Assembly (NCBI GenBank): GCA_029959605.1
Contig: JASCOC010000011.1
Span: forward strand, 1 to 64,000
Length of the DNA: 64,000 bases
Direction: 5' to 3'
Origin: Lysobacteraceae bacterium PS02340
GTDB taxonomy: Bacteria > Pseudomonadota > Gammaproteobacteria > Xanthomonadales > Xanthomonadaceae
A program made the translations under genes and the position numbers. The notes under the pieces are model-generated. The model did no database searches, had not been told where the DNA came from, and was given only the letters and a program-made list of their open reading frames with translations. Position 1 is the stretch's first letter. Every line of letters begins with the position of its first letter. Shown piece by piece: positions 11,227 through 20,274 of the stretch.

Positions 11227-11538
11227 TCAGCGCCCGCACTGCCAGGCGCCGAAGCGCTGGCTGCCGCCGGCCGGCTCGCCCAGCGGGCTGATCGTGTCGG
11301 CGTTGAGACCGGGCGCCTCGTTGCGGGCGAGGGTTTCCAGTTCCTCGCGCACGCGCAGCTGGTTGCGTTCGACGAACGCGATGCTGTGCTTGACCGAGAC
11401 TTCCACCTCGCCGCGCTTCTGGCAGTCGGCAGGCGCCGCACTCGTCACACGCACCGCGCTCGCGCCCGGCGCCATGTGCACCCAGGTGCAGCCGACGGCG
11501 GACAGGGACAGCAGCATCACGGTCAGGGACTTGCGCAT
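11227..11538 (-). CDS. Small lipoprotein, probably DUF4156
   Basis: A 103-residue protein with a lipoprotein signal (SAVGC, Cys17). The V-V-S then C-x-x-x-G pattern (ADCQKRGEVEVSV) matches the DUF4156 family of small enterobacterial-type lipoproteins. Two further cysteine-containing stretches could form a disulphide. The role is unknown. An ATG with GGAG 5-10 bases upstream supports the start. Confidence 0.75.
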   Translation of the reverse strand: MRKSLTVMLLSLSAVGCTWVHMAPGASAVRVTSAAPADCQKRGEVEVSVKHSIAFVERNQLRVREELETLARNEAPGLNADTISPLGEPAGGSQRFGAWQCGR

Positions 11539-11684
11539 TCGGAATGCTCCGGGGATGGATGGGTTAGGACGCGATACCCGCCATTGTGGCGGGCATCGGC
11601 TGAGCGAGCGATCACCGTGCTCGGAAGCTGTTCAAGTCTGCTGCGCGCACCAGCCGGCAAGCGCAGCAGGACGTTGGACTGGTT

Positions 11685-14555
11685 TCAGCGTGCGACCGGC
11701 TTGCCGTCCGCATCGAGCACCTGCACCTCGCCCAGGTCGAGCGCGCGGATCGGCGCCTCGATCTGCTTGAGATCACCGACGACGATCCAGGTCAGCGCCT
11801 TGGGATCGATCGTCGTCGCCACGCCGCCCAGATCGGCCACCGTCATCGATTCGATCTCGGCCTTGCGCTGGAACACGTAGTCGTCCGGACGGCCGAAGCG
11901 CACGTTGCCGCCGATCGTCGACATCACCGACCACGCGGTCTCGTAGGCACCGGGCAGGCTCAGGGTCTGGATCGCCTGGGCGCGGGCGAGTTCGGCGGCG
12001 GTCGCCGGACGGTCGCCATCGGCGAAATCGGTCAGCTCGCGCTGGATCTCGGCCATCGCCTCGGCGGTCTTGTCGATCTGCACCGGCGCCGACGCCATCC
12101 ACGGGCGCTGGCCCAGCGTGCCGCTGGCCGAGCTGCGCGCGCCGTAGGACCAGTGCTTGTCCTCGCGCAGATTCATGTTCAGACGCGCGGTGAAATCGCC
12201 GCCGATCACGGTGTTGGCCATGTCGAAACGGGTCGACGAGGCATCGTTGGTCGGCGGGATCACCTGCGCGGCGAAGATGTTGGCCTGCACCGCGCCGGGC
12301 TGGTCGATCAGGAACACGCGCGGGGCGGTCGGACGTGCGACCTCGGCCACTTCGATGGCTGCCGGCGCCGCGCCGGTGCCGCGCCAGTCGCCGAAATGCC
12401 GCTCCAGCATCGGCACGATCTCGTCGAGCGTGGTGTCGCCGACGACGATCAGCGTCGCGCCTTCCGGACGCACCCAGTCGCGGTGGAAGGCGACCAGCTC
12501 GTCGCGCGTGAGCCTGGCGATCGCGTCTTCGGTGCCGCTGCCGGTGAACGGAATCGCATACGGATGCCCGGCGCCGTAGACCAGCGGCGGGAGCACGCGC
12601 ATCGCCACGCTCGACGGGCGCGCCTTCTCCTGCGCGATGCCGGCGATCCACGTCGCCTTGATGCGGTCGATTTCCTTCTGGTCGAAGTTCGGGCGACGCA
12701 GCATGTCGGCGAACAGCGCCAGCGACGGATCGAGGTTTTCCTTCAGCGCCGAGACGTAGGCGTTGCTGCCGTCGAGCGACGCGCCCGCACCGAGGCTCGC
12801 ACCCAGCGCTTCGACGCGGTCGGCGAAGTCGAGCGCGCCCAGACCGCCGGCGCCTTCGTCGAGCACGTTCATCGTGAAGCTCGCGGTGCCCGGTGTGCGG
12901 CCCAGGTCGGCGGTGTACCCGCCCTTGAACTCGTAGCTCAGCTGCACGACCGGAATCTCCGGACGGCGCGCGAGGATCACCTGCGTGCCGTTGGACAGCG
13001 TGGCGCGCTCCTGCGCCGGGAACTTGAGTTCCGGGAACGACGCGGTCTTCGGCACGCCGGTGCTGCGGTCGACGGTGCTGCGCGTGGTCGTGTACTTGGC
13101 ATCGGGCGCCGGCGGGGTGAACGGTGCCGGCGTGACCGCGGGCTCCTCGACCAGCGGCGTACGTGCGCCCGGCACGACGGTAATGGTGTGGCTGCCGACA
13201 TCGAGCCACTTGGCGCCGGCCGCCTTGACGTCCTCGGCGGTGGTCGCGGCGACGTTCGCGAGCGAGTCGCGGAAACAACCCGGATCGCCCTCGTAGACGG
13301 TGCATTCGGCCAGCGCGTCGGCCTTGCCGCCGAAGCCGCCGATGCGCTCGATGCCGCGCACGAAGCCGGCCCGGAACGAGGTCTTGGCGCGCTCGAGTTC
13401 CTCGGCGCTGGGGCCTTCGGTGATCAGGCGCTCGAGTTCTTCGTCGATCGCCGCCTCCACCGTCGCCGGGTCCACGCCCTGCTTCACGGTCGCCATCACG
13501 ACGAAGTTCGAGCCCAGCTGCGAGCCGTAGGCGCCGGCGCTGATGTTGTCGACCAGGCGGTCGTCGTGCAGCAGGCGGCGGTCGAGGCGCGACGCCTTCG
13601 CGCCGCCGAGAATGCTGCCGAGCACCTGCAGGTGATCGATCTCGGTGGTGCCCAGTTCGGCCACGTTCCACGCGCGGTAGATGCGCACCTGCGGCACCTG
13701 GTCTTCCATCGTTTCGCGGGTATCGGCGCTGCGCTTGGCCACGTCGACGGCGGGCTGCGCCATCGTCGGGCCGGCCGGAATGTCGCCGAAGTACTGCGCC
13801 ACCTTGCGGCGCGCGGTGGCCACGTCGATGTCGCCGGCCAGCACCAGCACCGCGTTGTTCGGGCCGTACCAGGTGCGGAACCACTGCTTGACGTCGTCGA
13901 GCGAGGCCGCGTTGAGATCGTTCATCGAGCCGATGACGCCGTGGTGATACGGATGGCCCTTGGGGTACAGCGCGCGGGTCAGCTTGTCCCAGACCTGGCC
14001 GTAGGGCTGGTTCTCGCCCTGGCGCTTCTCGTTCTGCACCACGCCGCGCTGCTCGTCGAGCGCCGCCTGGTCGACCGCACCGAGCAGATGGCCCATGCGG
14101 TCGGATTCCATCCACAGCGCCATGTCGAGTGCAGTGGTCGGCACGTTCTGGAAGTAGTTCGTGCGGTCGGTGTTGGTGGTGCCGTTCTGGTCGGTCACGC
14201 CCACCTGCTTGAAGGGATCGAAGAATTCGCCGTCGTGGTTCTCGCTGGCCTGGAACATCAGATGCTCGAACAGGTGCGCGAAGCCGCTGCGGCCCGCCGG
14301 TTCGTCCTTGCTGCCCACGTGGTACCAGATGTTGACCGCGACGATCGGCGCCTTGCGATCGGTGTGCACCACCACGCGCAGGCCGTTGGGTAGGGTGAAG
14401 GTCTCGTACGGAATGTCGACGCCGACGGCCTGGGCGGGCGGTGCGGCCAGCGCCATCGGCGCGGCGGCGAAGCCGGACAGGGCGAGGCCGGTGGCCAGCG
14501 CGAGCAGGGCCGCGCGCGGGCGGGTCGGAGCGGTACGGAGACGGTCGACGGACAT
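11685..14555 (-). CDS. Periplasmic M16 zinc metalloprotease, two-domain
   Basis: A 956-residue protein with an N-terminal signal peptide and two M16 halves. The active half has the inverted zinc motif HLFEH (His94, Glu97, His98) with the distal ligand probably Glu176 (VVQNEKRQ). The second half (about residues 500-900) lacks the motif, as is usual for the pitrilysin-type inactive half. The family degrades peptides; periplasmic members in Xanthomonadaceae are probably peptide scavengers. The ATG at 14555 gives the signal peptide; the open frame continues upstream without support. Confidence 0.94.
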   Translation of the reverse strand: MSVDRLRTAPTRPRAALLALATGLALSGFAAAPMALAAPPAQAVGVDIPYETFTLPNGLRVVVHTDRKAPIVAVNIWYHVGSKDEPAGRSGFAHLFEHLMFQASENHDGEFFDPFKQVGVTDQNGTTNTDRTNYFQNVPTTALDMALWMESDRMGHLLGAVDQAALDEQRGVVQNEKRQGENQPYGQVWDKLTRALYPKGHPYHHGVIGSMNDLNAASLDDVKQWFRTWYGPNNAVLVLAGDIDVATARRKVAQYFGDIPAGPTMAQPAVDVAKRSADTRETMEDQVPQVRIYRAWNVAELGTTEIDHLQVLGSILGGAKASRLDRRLLHDDRLVDNISAGAYGSQLGSNFVVMATVKQGVDPATVEAAIDEELERLITEGPSAEELERAKTSFRAGFVRGIERIGGFGGKADALAECTVYEGDPGCFRDSLANVAATTAEDVKAAGAKWLDVGSHTITVVPGARTPLVEEPAVTPAPFTPPAPDAKYTTTRSTVDRSTGVPKTASFPELKFPAQERATLSNGTQVILARRPEIPVVQLSYEFKGGYTADLGRTPGTASFTMNVLDEGAGGLGALDFADRVEALGASLGAGASLDGSNAYVSALKENLDPSLALFADMLRRPNFDQKEIDRIKATWIAGIAQEKARPSSVAMRVLPPLVYGAGHPYAIPFTGSGTEDAIARLTRDELVAFHRDWVRPEGATLIVVGDTTLDEIVPMLERHFGDWRGTGAAPAAIEVAEVARPTAPRVFLIDQPGAVQANIFAAQVIPPTNDASSTRFDMANTVIGGDFTARLNMNLREDKHWSYGARSSASGTLGQRPWMASAPVQIDKTAEAMAEIQRELTDFADGDRPATAAELARAQAIQTLSLPGAYETAWSVMSTIGGNVRFGRPDDYVFQRKAEIESMTVADLGGVATTIDPKALTWIVVGDLKQIEAPIRALDLGEVQVLDADGKPVAR

Positions 14556-15004
14556 GCCGGTCCTTGGGATCTGGCGGAGTTGGACCCGCATCGTAGCCAG
14601 CCGCGGTGCCTTCGGCACGGGCCGCAGGTCATGGTGGGGCCTCTGCTTGCGGTCGAAGCGATCGTCGCAGCGGATCGAAGCCCTCCCCCGCGCTGCGGGG
14701 GAGGGTTGGGTGGGGGCGAACGGCCAGGCTGACGGGTGTCCGGATTCGAGGCATTTGCGCCGCGTGCGATCTGTTTCTGCCGTGATCCCGGCCTGTCCGG
14801 CCCGGCGCAGCGCGCCGGTCGTTCGATCGACTCGCGCGGCGGTGCCGCGCAAGCGAGTCGCTATCACCCCCCGCGCGCGGGGGAAGGCGCAGATCGCGGA
14901 CCTGCCTTGGTCTGGCAATGCGCCAGCGATCTCCGCGGCCTTGCCCGTCTGATCCTCACGACCCGCCCGCTAGCATCGAAGCCCGGTTTCCCCAAGGCAC
15001 AGCC
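14556..15004. other. Gene-free interval with REP-like hairpin
   Basis: No gene can be supported between the divergent M16 and SDR genes. The interval holds a REP-like hairpin at 14680-14717 and a degenerate inverted look-alike at about 14866-14884. Promoters for both flanking genes must lie here, but I could not pick convincing -35/-10 pairs. Confidence 0.5.
14680..14717. repeat. REP-like repeat, CCCTCCCCCGC family, copy 1
   Basis: CCCTCCCCCGC and GCGGGGGAGGG form a perfect stem, followed by TTGGGTGGGGGC. The same unit occurs at 25672-25708 and, inverted, at 25790-25825. Confidence 0.8.
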
Positions 15005-15709
15005 ATGACCCACTGGACCCTCGTCACCGGCGCTAACCGCGGCCTCGGCCTCGAATTCGTCCGTCAGCTGCTGGCCGACGGCGCCCGCGTCGTCGCGACC
15101 TGTCGCCAACCCGGCAAGGCGACGGCGCTCAACAATCTCGCGGGCGAACATCCCGGCCATCTGAAGGTGCTGCCCCTGGACGTCGGCGATGCCCGCTCGC
15201 GCGACGAGCTGGTGCGCGAATGGCCGCTGGCCGCGGGCGAGGACGCGCGCATCGGCGTGCTCATCAACAACGCCGGCGTGCTGCACAGCGGCGAGCGCTT
15301 CGGCACGCTGTCGGCCGACACGCTCGACGACAGCCTGCGCACCAACGTCACCGGCCCGCTGCTGCTGACCCAGGCGCTGGCGCCGCTGCTCGTCGACGGC
15401 GCGCGCGTCGCCAACCTGTCCTCGCAACTCGGTTCGATCGCCAACACCGCACGCTTCGGCACGCCGAGCTATGCGATCAGCAAGGCCGCGCAGAACATGG
15501 CGACCGTGCAGCTGGCGCACGCGCTGCGCGAGCGCGGCATCGTCGTCGTCGCCCTGCATCCGGGTTGGGTGCAGACCGACATGGGCGGCGCCCAGGCCAG
15601 CGAAGTGCCCGAGGATTCGGTCGCCGGCCTGCGCCAGGTCATCGACGGCCTCGGCCCCGACGACAGCGGCCGCTTCCTCGACTGGACCGGCGCGACACTG
15701 CCCTGGTGA
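15005..15709 (+). CDS. SDR family oxidoreductase
   Basis: A 234-residue classical short-chain dehydrogenase. The cofactor motif TGANRGLG is at 8-15, NNAG at 88-91, a Ser pair at 139-140 and the catalytic YAISK (Tyr156, Lys160). It resembles the C-factor/sniffer-like SDR group that acts on small carbonyls. The natural substrate is unknown. The trmL gene follows 34 bases later on the same strand and may be co-transcribed. Confidence 0.92.
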   Translation: MTHWTLVTGANRGLGLEFVRQLLADGARVVATCRQPGKATALNNLAGEHPGHLKVLPLDVGDARSRDELVREWPLAAGEDARIGVLINNAGVLHSGERFGTLSADTLDDSLRTNVTGPLLLTQALAPLLVDGARVANLSSQLGSIANTARFGTPSYAISKAAQNMATVQLAHALRERGIVVVALHPGWVQTDMGGAQASEVPEDSVAGLRQVIDGLGPDDSGRFLDWTGATLPW

Positions 15710-15743
15710 CCGACAATGGCCGGCCCGCAGCCCGGTCCGGCCC

Positions 15744-16208
15744 ATGTTCGAAGTCATCCTGCACACGCCCGAGATTCCGCCCAACACGGGCAACGTGATC
15801 CGCCTGTGCGCCAACACCGGTGCGCGGCTGCATCTGGTGCGGCCGCTGGGCTTCGATCTCGACGACCGCAACCTGCGCCGCGCCGGGCTCGACTACCACG
15901 AGTACGCGACGCTGCAGGTGCACGACGATCTCGATGCCGCACTCGCGGCGATCCAGCCGGCGCGCCTGTTCGCCTTGAGCACGCGCAACAGCGTCCGCTT
16001 CGATGCGCCGGCATTCGCGCCGGGCGACGCCTTCCTGTTCGGCAGCGAAACCCGCGGCCTCCCCGACGACGTGCTGGCCCGTGTGCCCGACGGCCAGCGC
16101 CTGCGCCTGCCGATGCAGCCGGGCAACCGCAGCCTCAACCTGTCGAACGCGGTCGCGGTGGTGGTGTTCGAGGCCTGGCGTCAGCACGGGTACGCCGGCG
16201 GCCAATAA
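15744..16208 (+). CDS. trmL: tRNA (cytidine(34)-2'-O)-methyltransferase
   Basis: A 154-residue SPOUT methyltransferase of the expected length. Motifs are HTPEIPPNTGNVIR near the N-terminus, then the SAM-binding knot GSETRGLP and LNLSNAVAV. It methylates the ribose of C34 or U34 in tRNA-Leu isoacceptors. The start at 15744 gives the canonical MFEVILHTPEI N-terminus. Confidence 0.96.
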   Translation: MFEVILHTPEIPPNTGNVIRLCANTGARLHLVRPLGFDLDDRNLRRAGLDYHEYATLQVHDDLDAALAAIQPARLFALSTRNSVRFDAPAFAPGDAFLFGSETRGLPDDVLARVPDGQRLRLPMQPGNRSLNLSNAVAVVVFEAWRQHGYAGGQ

Positions 16209-16507
16209 CACGCCAGCGGGGTACGCCCGGCAAAGCCGCCCGGCATCGACTGCAGGCCGAAAGCGGGGTGGTTGAAAACGGTTGCACCGCGACCTGAACA
16301 CCACGCCAAAAGTTCCTGTACTTGGGAGTTCAATATTCAGCGCCGGTTGCACGCGCAGGTCGAGAATGCGCCATACCGGCCCGGGTGGCCGTGCTTCCCC
16401 TCCCCTCGAAGCGCATCCCCTCCCTGTCACCCGGGCCGGCATTTCTTCAAGGCAGCACCCATAAGAGCCGGGCTCCACGCAGGGTCCGGCCGGAGAGAGA
16501 ACCCCGA

Positions 16508-17086
16508 ATGAAGCGCCTCCTTCCGATCGCAGCCCTCGCCGCTGCGCTCCCCTTCGCCGCCACTGCCGCCGAAGGTCTGTCCTACAACTACGTCGAAGGC
16601 GGCTACTCGGCCAGCAAATCCGACATCGCTCCGGTCAACCGTGATGTCGATTCCGACGGCTGGTCGATCCGCGGTTCCGCCGCGTTCCTCCCGAATTTCC
16701 ACGCCTTCGGCGACTACACCCGCGAGAGCGTCGACAACAGTCCGCTCGATCGCGACCAGTGGCGTCTGGGCGTCGGCTACAACCACGAAGTGACGCCGCG
16801 CACCGATCTACTTACCCGCGTGGCCTACCAGAAGCTCGACTTCGGACGCGGCATCAACGCCGACGGCTATTCGGTCGAAGTCGGCGCGCGCACCGCGCTG
16901 CTGCCGGCGCTGGAAGGCTACGCACTGGCCGGCTACGAGGATCTCGACAGCGGCTTCGACAGCGAGTTCTACGGCCGCCTCGGCGCGCAGTGGAAGTTCA
17001 ACCCGAACTTCGGCGTCGCCGGCGACATCAAGCTGATCAAGGGTGGCGACACCCAGTGGTTCGTGGGTCCGCGTCTGACCTGGTAA
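16508..17086 (+). CDS. Ax21-family outer-membrane beta-barrel protein
   Basis: A 192-residue protein with a signal peptide (cut near ATA-A, residue 20) and a small beta-barrel rich in alternating strands, ending in PRLTW. The mature N-terminus AEGLSYNYVEGGY matches the start of Ax21 of Xanthomonas, whose peptide was once proposed to be a signal recognised by the rice receptor XA21. That role was later disputed; the protein is now usually regarded as an outer-membrane protein released in vesicles. A GGAGAG box lies upstream and an intrinsic terminator downstream, so it is monocistronic. Confidence 0.9.
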   Translation: MKRLLPIAALAAALPFAATAAEGLSYNYVEGGYSASKSDIAPVNRDVDSDGWSIRGSAAFLPNFHAFGDYTRESVDNSPLDRDQWRLGVGYNHEVTPRTDLLTRVAYQKLDFGRGINADGYSVEVGARTALLPALEGYALAGYEDLDSGFDSEFYGRLGAQWKFNPNFGVAGDIKLIKGGDTQWFVGPRLTW

Positions 17087-17158
17087 GCACCACACCGCTC
17101 CCCCGCGGTTTCCGGTCCCCAGCGCTTCCCCGGCGCCTCTCTCTCCCGGAAATCGCCA

Positions 17159-17190
17159 GAACCCGGCCAGTGATGGTCGGGTTCTTTTTT
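17159..17190 (+). terminator. Rho-independent terminator of the Ax21-family gene
   Basis: The stem GAACCCGGCC/GGTCGGGTTC has one mismatch and is followed by a T6 run. It starts about 70 bases past the stop. Confidence 0.88.
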
Positions 17191-17249
17191 GGGCGATGCC
17201 ATGACTGACAGCGCGTCGGACGGCCCACGAACACCCGATTGCCGTCATC

Positions 17250-17300
17250 CCGGCGGCTTTCAACAGACGCATGTCTGGTCAGGCCGGGATCCAGAAACTT
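17250..17300. repeat. REP-like palindromic repeat, copy 2
   Basis: Bases 17250-17281 are identical to 9719-9750. Here the outer stem is complete: CATCCCGGC on the left and GCCGGGATC on the right, enclosing CAGAC-GCAT-GTCTG. Confidence 0.8.
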
Positions 17301-17456
17301 GAAGTGTTCGCAGCGGCAGTTGCAGGGGCCGCGATTGCAACCGAGACGAACAGCTGCGCCCGGCATTGGTGCGAATCCGCGCTGTGCACGCAACGTCGCT
17401 GGATTCCGCCTGGGTTTCAGAGGCAGGAAAAGCACGTTCTGCGCTGCCCGCACCCC

Positions 17457-17549
17457 ACCATCCGCGTTGCGGATGGTCCCCCCGCGCTCCGCGCCCCCGG
17501 CCCTCGCGCTGACGCGAGGGCGTTCATCGACGCACGAGCCTGCGGCTCG
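17457..17549. repeat. Cluster of three perfect short hairpins
   Basis: Three consecutive perfect inverted repeats: 17457-17477 (ACCATCCGC/GCGGATGGT), 17501-17520 (CCCTCGCG/CGCGAGGG) and 17535-17549 (CGAGCC/GGCTCG). The stretch from about 17300 to 17608 has no gene I can support. It may be a dispersed repeat or a structured RNA. Confidence 0.6.
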
Positions 17550-17586
17550 CAAGCGCGCCTCTTCACCCCCAAGGGAGACGGGACAG

Positions 17587-17605
17587 GTCGGGCCTTCGGC
17601 CCGGC
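17587..17605 (-). terminator. Hairpin just after gpsA
   Basis: The stem GTCGGGCC/GGCCCGGC, with a TTC loop and one mismatch, sits 3 bases past the gpsA stop on the minus strand. No U tract follows, so this is only a possible terminator. Confidence 0.45.
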
Positions 17606-17608
17606 TTC

Positions 17609-18619
17609 TTACTCGAACTCGGGCTTCTGCTCGCGCGCCATCAGTCGCGTCAGACCTTCGGCCGGCGTCATCTCGCCGTGCAGCACGGCGCGGACGTGGC
17701 TGGAGATCGGCAGTTCGATGCCGTGCCGCTCGGCCAGACGCATGACCTCGTCGGCGGTCTGCACCGATTCGACCACTTGGCCGATCGCGCGGACCGCGTC
17801 TTCGAGCTTCTCGCCGCGGCCCAGCGCCAGACCCAGCCGGCGGTTGCGCGACAGGTCGCCGGAACAGGTCAGCACCAGATCGCCGAGACCGGCGAGGCCC
17901 ATCAGGGTTTCCGCACGACCGCCGATCGCCTGGTTGAGGCGCAGCATTTCGTTGAGGCCGCGGGTGATCAGGCCGGTGCGGGCGTTGAGGCCCAGCTCCA
18001 TGCCGTCGGCCGCGCCGGTGGCCACGGCCAGCACGTTCTTCATCGCGCCGCCGAGTTCGGCGCCGCGCATGTCGGTGCCGGTGTAGGCGCGGAACGTCGG
18101 GCCGTGCAGCACGTCGGCGACGGTCTGGGCGAAATCGGCGTCGTCCGACTGCACGGTGATCGCGGTCGGCAGGCCGGACGCGACTTCCTTGGCGAACGAC
18201 GGGCCGGTGACGACGGCCAGCGGCACGTCCTCACCCACGAGCGCGCCCGCGACTTCATGCAGGAACCGGCCCGAGCCGGGTTCGAAGCCCTTGGTCGCCC
18301 ACGACACGCCGACACCCGCCGGGCGCAGCGGCGCCAGCAGTTCCAGCGTCTCGGCGAACGCATGCGACGGCACGACGACCAGGATCAGGCCGACGCCGTC
18401 GAGGGCATGGGCCAGATCGGTGGTCGCGCGCAGGTTGTCCGGCAGCGGGATGCCCGGCAGGTAGCGCGGGTTCTCATGGCGCTGGTCGATCGCCTCGATC
18501 TGCGCCGCGTTACGGCCCCACAGCGTGGTGGGGTGCCCGTTGCGTGCGATCAGCGAGGCGAGCGCGGTCCCCCAGGAGCCCGCGCCCAGCACCGCGACCG
18601 CGGTCTTGCGATCGGTCAC
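17609..18619 (-). CDS. gpsA: NAD(P)-dependent glycerol-3-phosphate dehydrogenase
   Basis: A 336-residue protein with the family hallmarks: [12 protein letters not shown] at the N-terminus, TGPSFAKEV in the middle, the catalytic-Lys segment [10 protein letters not shown] and the GLAGLGDL stretch. It makes sn-glycerol 3-phosphate for phospholipid synthesis. The start is a GTG at 18619, two bases past the secB stop; the open frame continues upstream through secB but without homology. Gene order rhodanese-secB-gpsA matches E. coli yibN-(grxC)-secB-gpsA. Confidence 0.96.
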   Translation of the reverse strand: MTDRKTAVAVLGAGSWGTALASLIARNGHPTTLWGRNAAQIEAIDQRHENPRYLPGIPLPDNLRATTDLAHALDGVGLILVVVPSHAFAETLELLAPLRPAGVGVSWATKGFEPGSGRFLHEVAGALVGEDVPLAVVTGPSFAKEVASGLPTAITVQSDDADFAQTVADVLHGPTFRAYTGTDMRGAELGGAMKNVLAVATGAADGMELGLNARTGLITRGLNEMLRLNQAIGGRAETLMGLAGLGDLVLTCSGDLSRNRRLGLALGRGEKLEDAVRAIGQVVESVQTADEVMRLAERHGIELPISSHVRAVLHGEMTPAEGLTRLMAREQKPEFE

Positions 18620-18621
18620 GC

Positions 18622-19149
18622 TCAGGCGTTGCCGATCTGATCGGTCGTGGGCTGCTCGTTGCCCTGCGCGCCGCGCTGGCGCAGACCTTCGGCGTAGAGC
18701 GCATCGAAGTTGATCGGCTGCAGCAGGAACGGCGGGAACCCACCGGCCTGGATCAGATCGCCGATCAGCTGGCGGGCATACGGATAGAGCACGTTCGGGC
18801 ACTGGGTGCCGAGCAGCGCGTCGAGGGTGTTGCCGTCGAAACCGGCCAGACCGAACACGCCGGCCTGCTTCACTTCGGCGACGTACACGGTGTTGGCGTT
18901 GTCTTCGCCGGTGGTGCAGGTCAGGGTGATCGCCAGCACGACTTCGAACGCGTTGTCGCCGACGCGCTGCACGCTCTGGTTGAGATTCATGTTGAGCTGC
19001 GGCTGGGCCTGCTCGTTGAAGATCGCCGGCGACTTGGGCGACTCGAACGAGACGTCCTTGACGTAGATCTTCTCGACGCTGAACTGCGCGCCCGTCGGCT
19101 GCGCCGGGGCTGCGCCATTGGCGCCGTTGGTGGCCTGTTCTTCGGACAT
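18622..19149 (-). CDS. secB: Protein-export chaperone SecB
   Basis: A 175-residue SecB with an Ala/Gln-rich N-terminal extension of about 20 residues before the conserved core ([17 protein letters not shown]). The C-terminal third holds the [16 protein letters not shown] and [17 protein letters not shown] blocks. It keeps precursor proteins unfolded and hands them to SecA. It lies between the rhodanese and gpsA genes, all on the minus strand. Confidence 0.97.
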   Translation of the reverse strand: MSEEQATNGANGAAPAQPTGAQFSVEKIYVKDVSFESPKSPAIFNEQAQPQLNMNLNQSVQRVGDNAFEVVLAITLTCTTGEDNANTVYVAEVKQAGVFGLAGFDGNTLDALLGTQCPNVLYPYARQLIGDLIQAGGFPPFLLQPINFDALYAEGLRQRGAQGNEQPTTDQIGNA

Positions 19150-19226
19150 GTAAATCGACTCCGGCAAAAATGTTGGGTGAGACGGATTGCCGATTATGGC
19201 ATTCCGTCGAGGCGGTACCGCTGCGC

Positions 19227-19664
19227 TCAGCCGCGGCCCTTGGCCAGCGGCAGATCGGCCTGCAGCCAGCCGCCGATGCCGCCGTCGAGCACGTAGACGT
19301 TCTCGAAGCCGGCTTTCTTCAGGCGCTTGGCGGCATCGCTCGCCGTGCTGCCGGTCTTGCAGACCAGCACCACCGGCAGGGCCTTGGCAGGCGCAAGCTG
19401 CTTGCTCTCGGGATCGAACTGGCTCATCTGCACGTTCTTCGAGCCCGGGATGTGGCCCTTGCCGAAGTCGGCGGCGGGGCGCAGGTCGACGACCAGGGCG
19501 TTGTCGCGGTTGACCAGCACGGTCAGTTCGGCCGGGCGCAGCACCTTGAAGCCGCGGAACAGCCGCGAGATCTCGTTGAAGACGATCGCCACCGTCAATG
19601 CGGCGAGGATCAGCGACAGCATCTGGTTGCGGCCCAGGAAGGCCAGAAGTTCTTCGAAATTCAC
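19227..19664 (-). CDS. Membrane-anchored rhodanese-like protein (YibN-like)
   Basis: A 145-residue protein with one N-terminal membrane helix (about 14-30) and a rhodanese domain. The active-site loop is VCKTGSTAS with Cys102. A GTG start at 19664 is inferred because [13 protein letters not shown] opens the usual YibN N-terminus. Family members transfer sulfur or sense persulfides. It sits upstream of secB, as yibN does in E. coli, although grxC, which lies between them there, is missing here. Confidence 0.88.
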   Translation of the reverse strand: MNFEELLAFLGRNQMLSLILAALTVAIVFNEISRLFRGFKVLRPAELTVLVNRDNALVVDLRPAADFGKGHIPGSKNVQMSQFDPESKQLAPAKALPVVLVCKTGSTASDAAKRLKKAGFENVYVLDGGIGGWLQADLPLAKGRG

Positions 19665-19752
19665 GGACGGATCGCGGTATGGCAGCGGGCGGCGATTGTC
19701 GCACACCACCATGACCGCCCGGCGGCGGGCGGCCGATGGCGGCCGGGCGGGG

Positions 19753-20196
19753 TCATTCGCCGGCCCACAGATCCGGCAGGCCGTCGACGATCCACCAAGT
19801 GCCGGCGGCGGCATCCCAGCGCCAGCGCTCGGTGTAGCGCACGGTGCGCTCGGCCATCGTGTGGCGGTTGACCACGCCGATCTGGATCTCGCGGACCGCT
19901 TCTTCCTTAGTCGCCGTGGCGCTGGCCTCGCGGTAGCCGGTGACCTGCACCTGCTCGTAGCGGGCGAAATCGAGTTCGCTGGCCGGATGCGCGGTCCGGT
20001 ACTCGGGGTCGACCAGCTGCCAGGCGGTCTTCATGTCGTTCCAGCGCACCGCGCCGGTCCAGGCGTACTGCGCGCGCTCGAGCGCGGTGCCCTGCTTGCC
20101 GGCGCTGGCGCAACCGGGGAATAGCGCCAGCAGCGCGAGCAGCGCCGCGACGACCGAGACGCGGTACAGGGACGAACGGGCGTAAGTCGCGCGCAT
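19753..20196 (-). CDS. Hypothetical lipoprotein
   Basis: A 147-residue protein with a hydrophobic signal and a lipobox-like LFPGC. The mature part is rich in Trp and Tyr (ERAQYAWTGAVRWNDMKTAW, then ERWRWDAAAGTWWIVDGLP). The layout is reminiscent of NTF2-like or DUF4440-like small alpha-beta domains, but I cannot assign a family. It is transcribed divergently from oleC with only 78 bases between starts, so the two may share a regulatory region. Confidence 0.8.
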   Translation of the reverse strand: MRATYARSSLYRVSVVAALLALLALFPGCASAGKQGTALERAQYAWTGAVRWNDMKTAWQLVDPEYRTAHPASELDFARYEQVQVTGYREASATATKEEAVREIQIGVVNRHTMAERTVRYTERWRWDAAAGTWWIVDGLPDLWAGE

Positions 20197-20274
20197 GGCA
20201 GGGTCTCGAATCGTGAGGCCGCCATCGTAGCCGCCGCGGCCGGCGCACGGGCGGCTGCCGGTATCCTCTTGGCG

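Noticed and set aside
12153..14393. 746-codon plus-strand frame over the M16 gene
   Set aside because: Antisense shadow with His/Arg-rich, domain-free translation.
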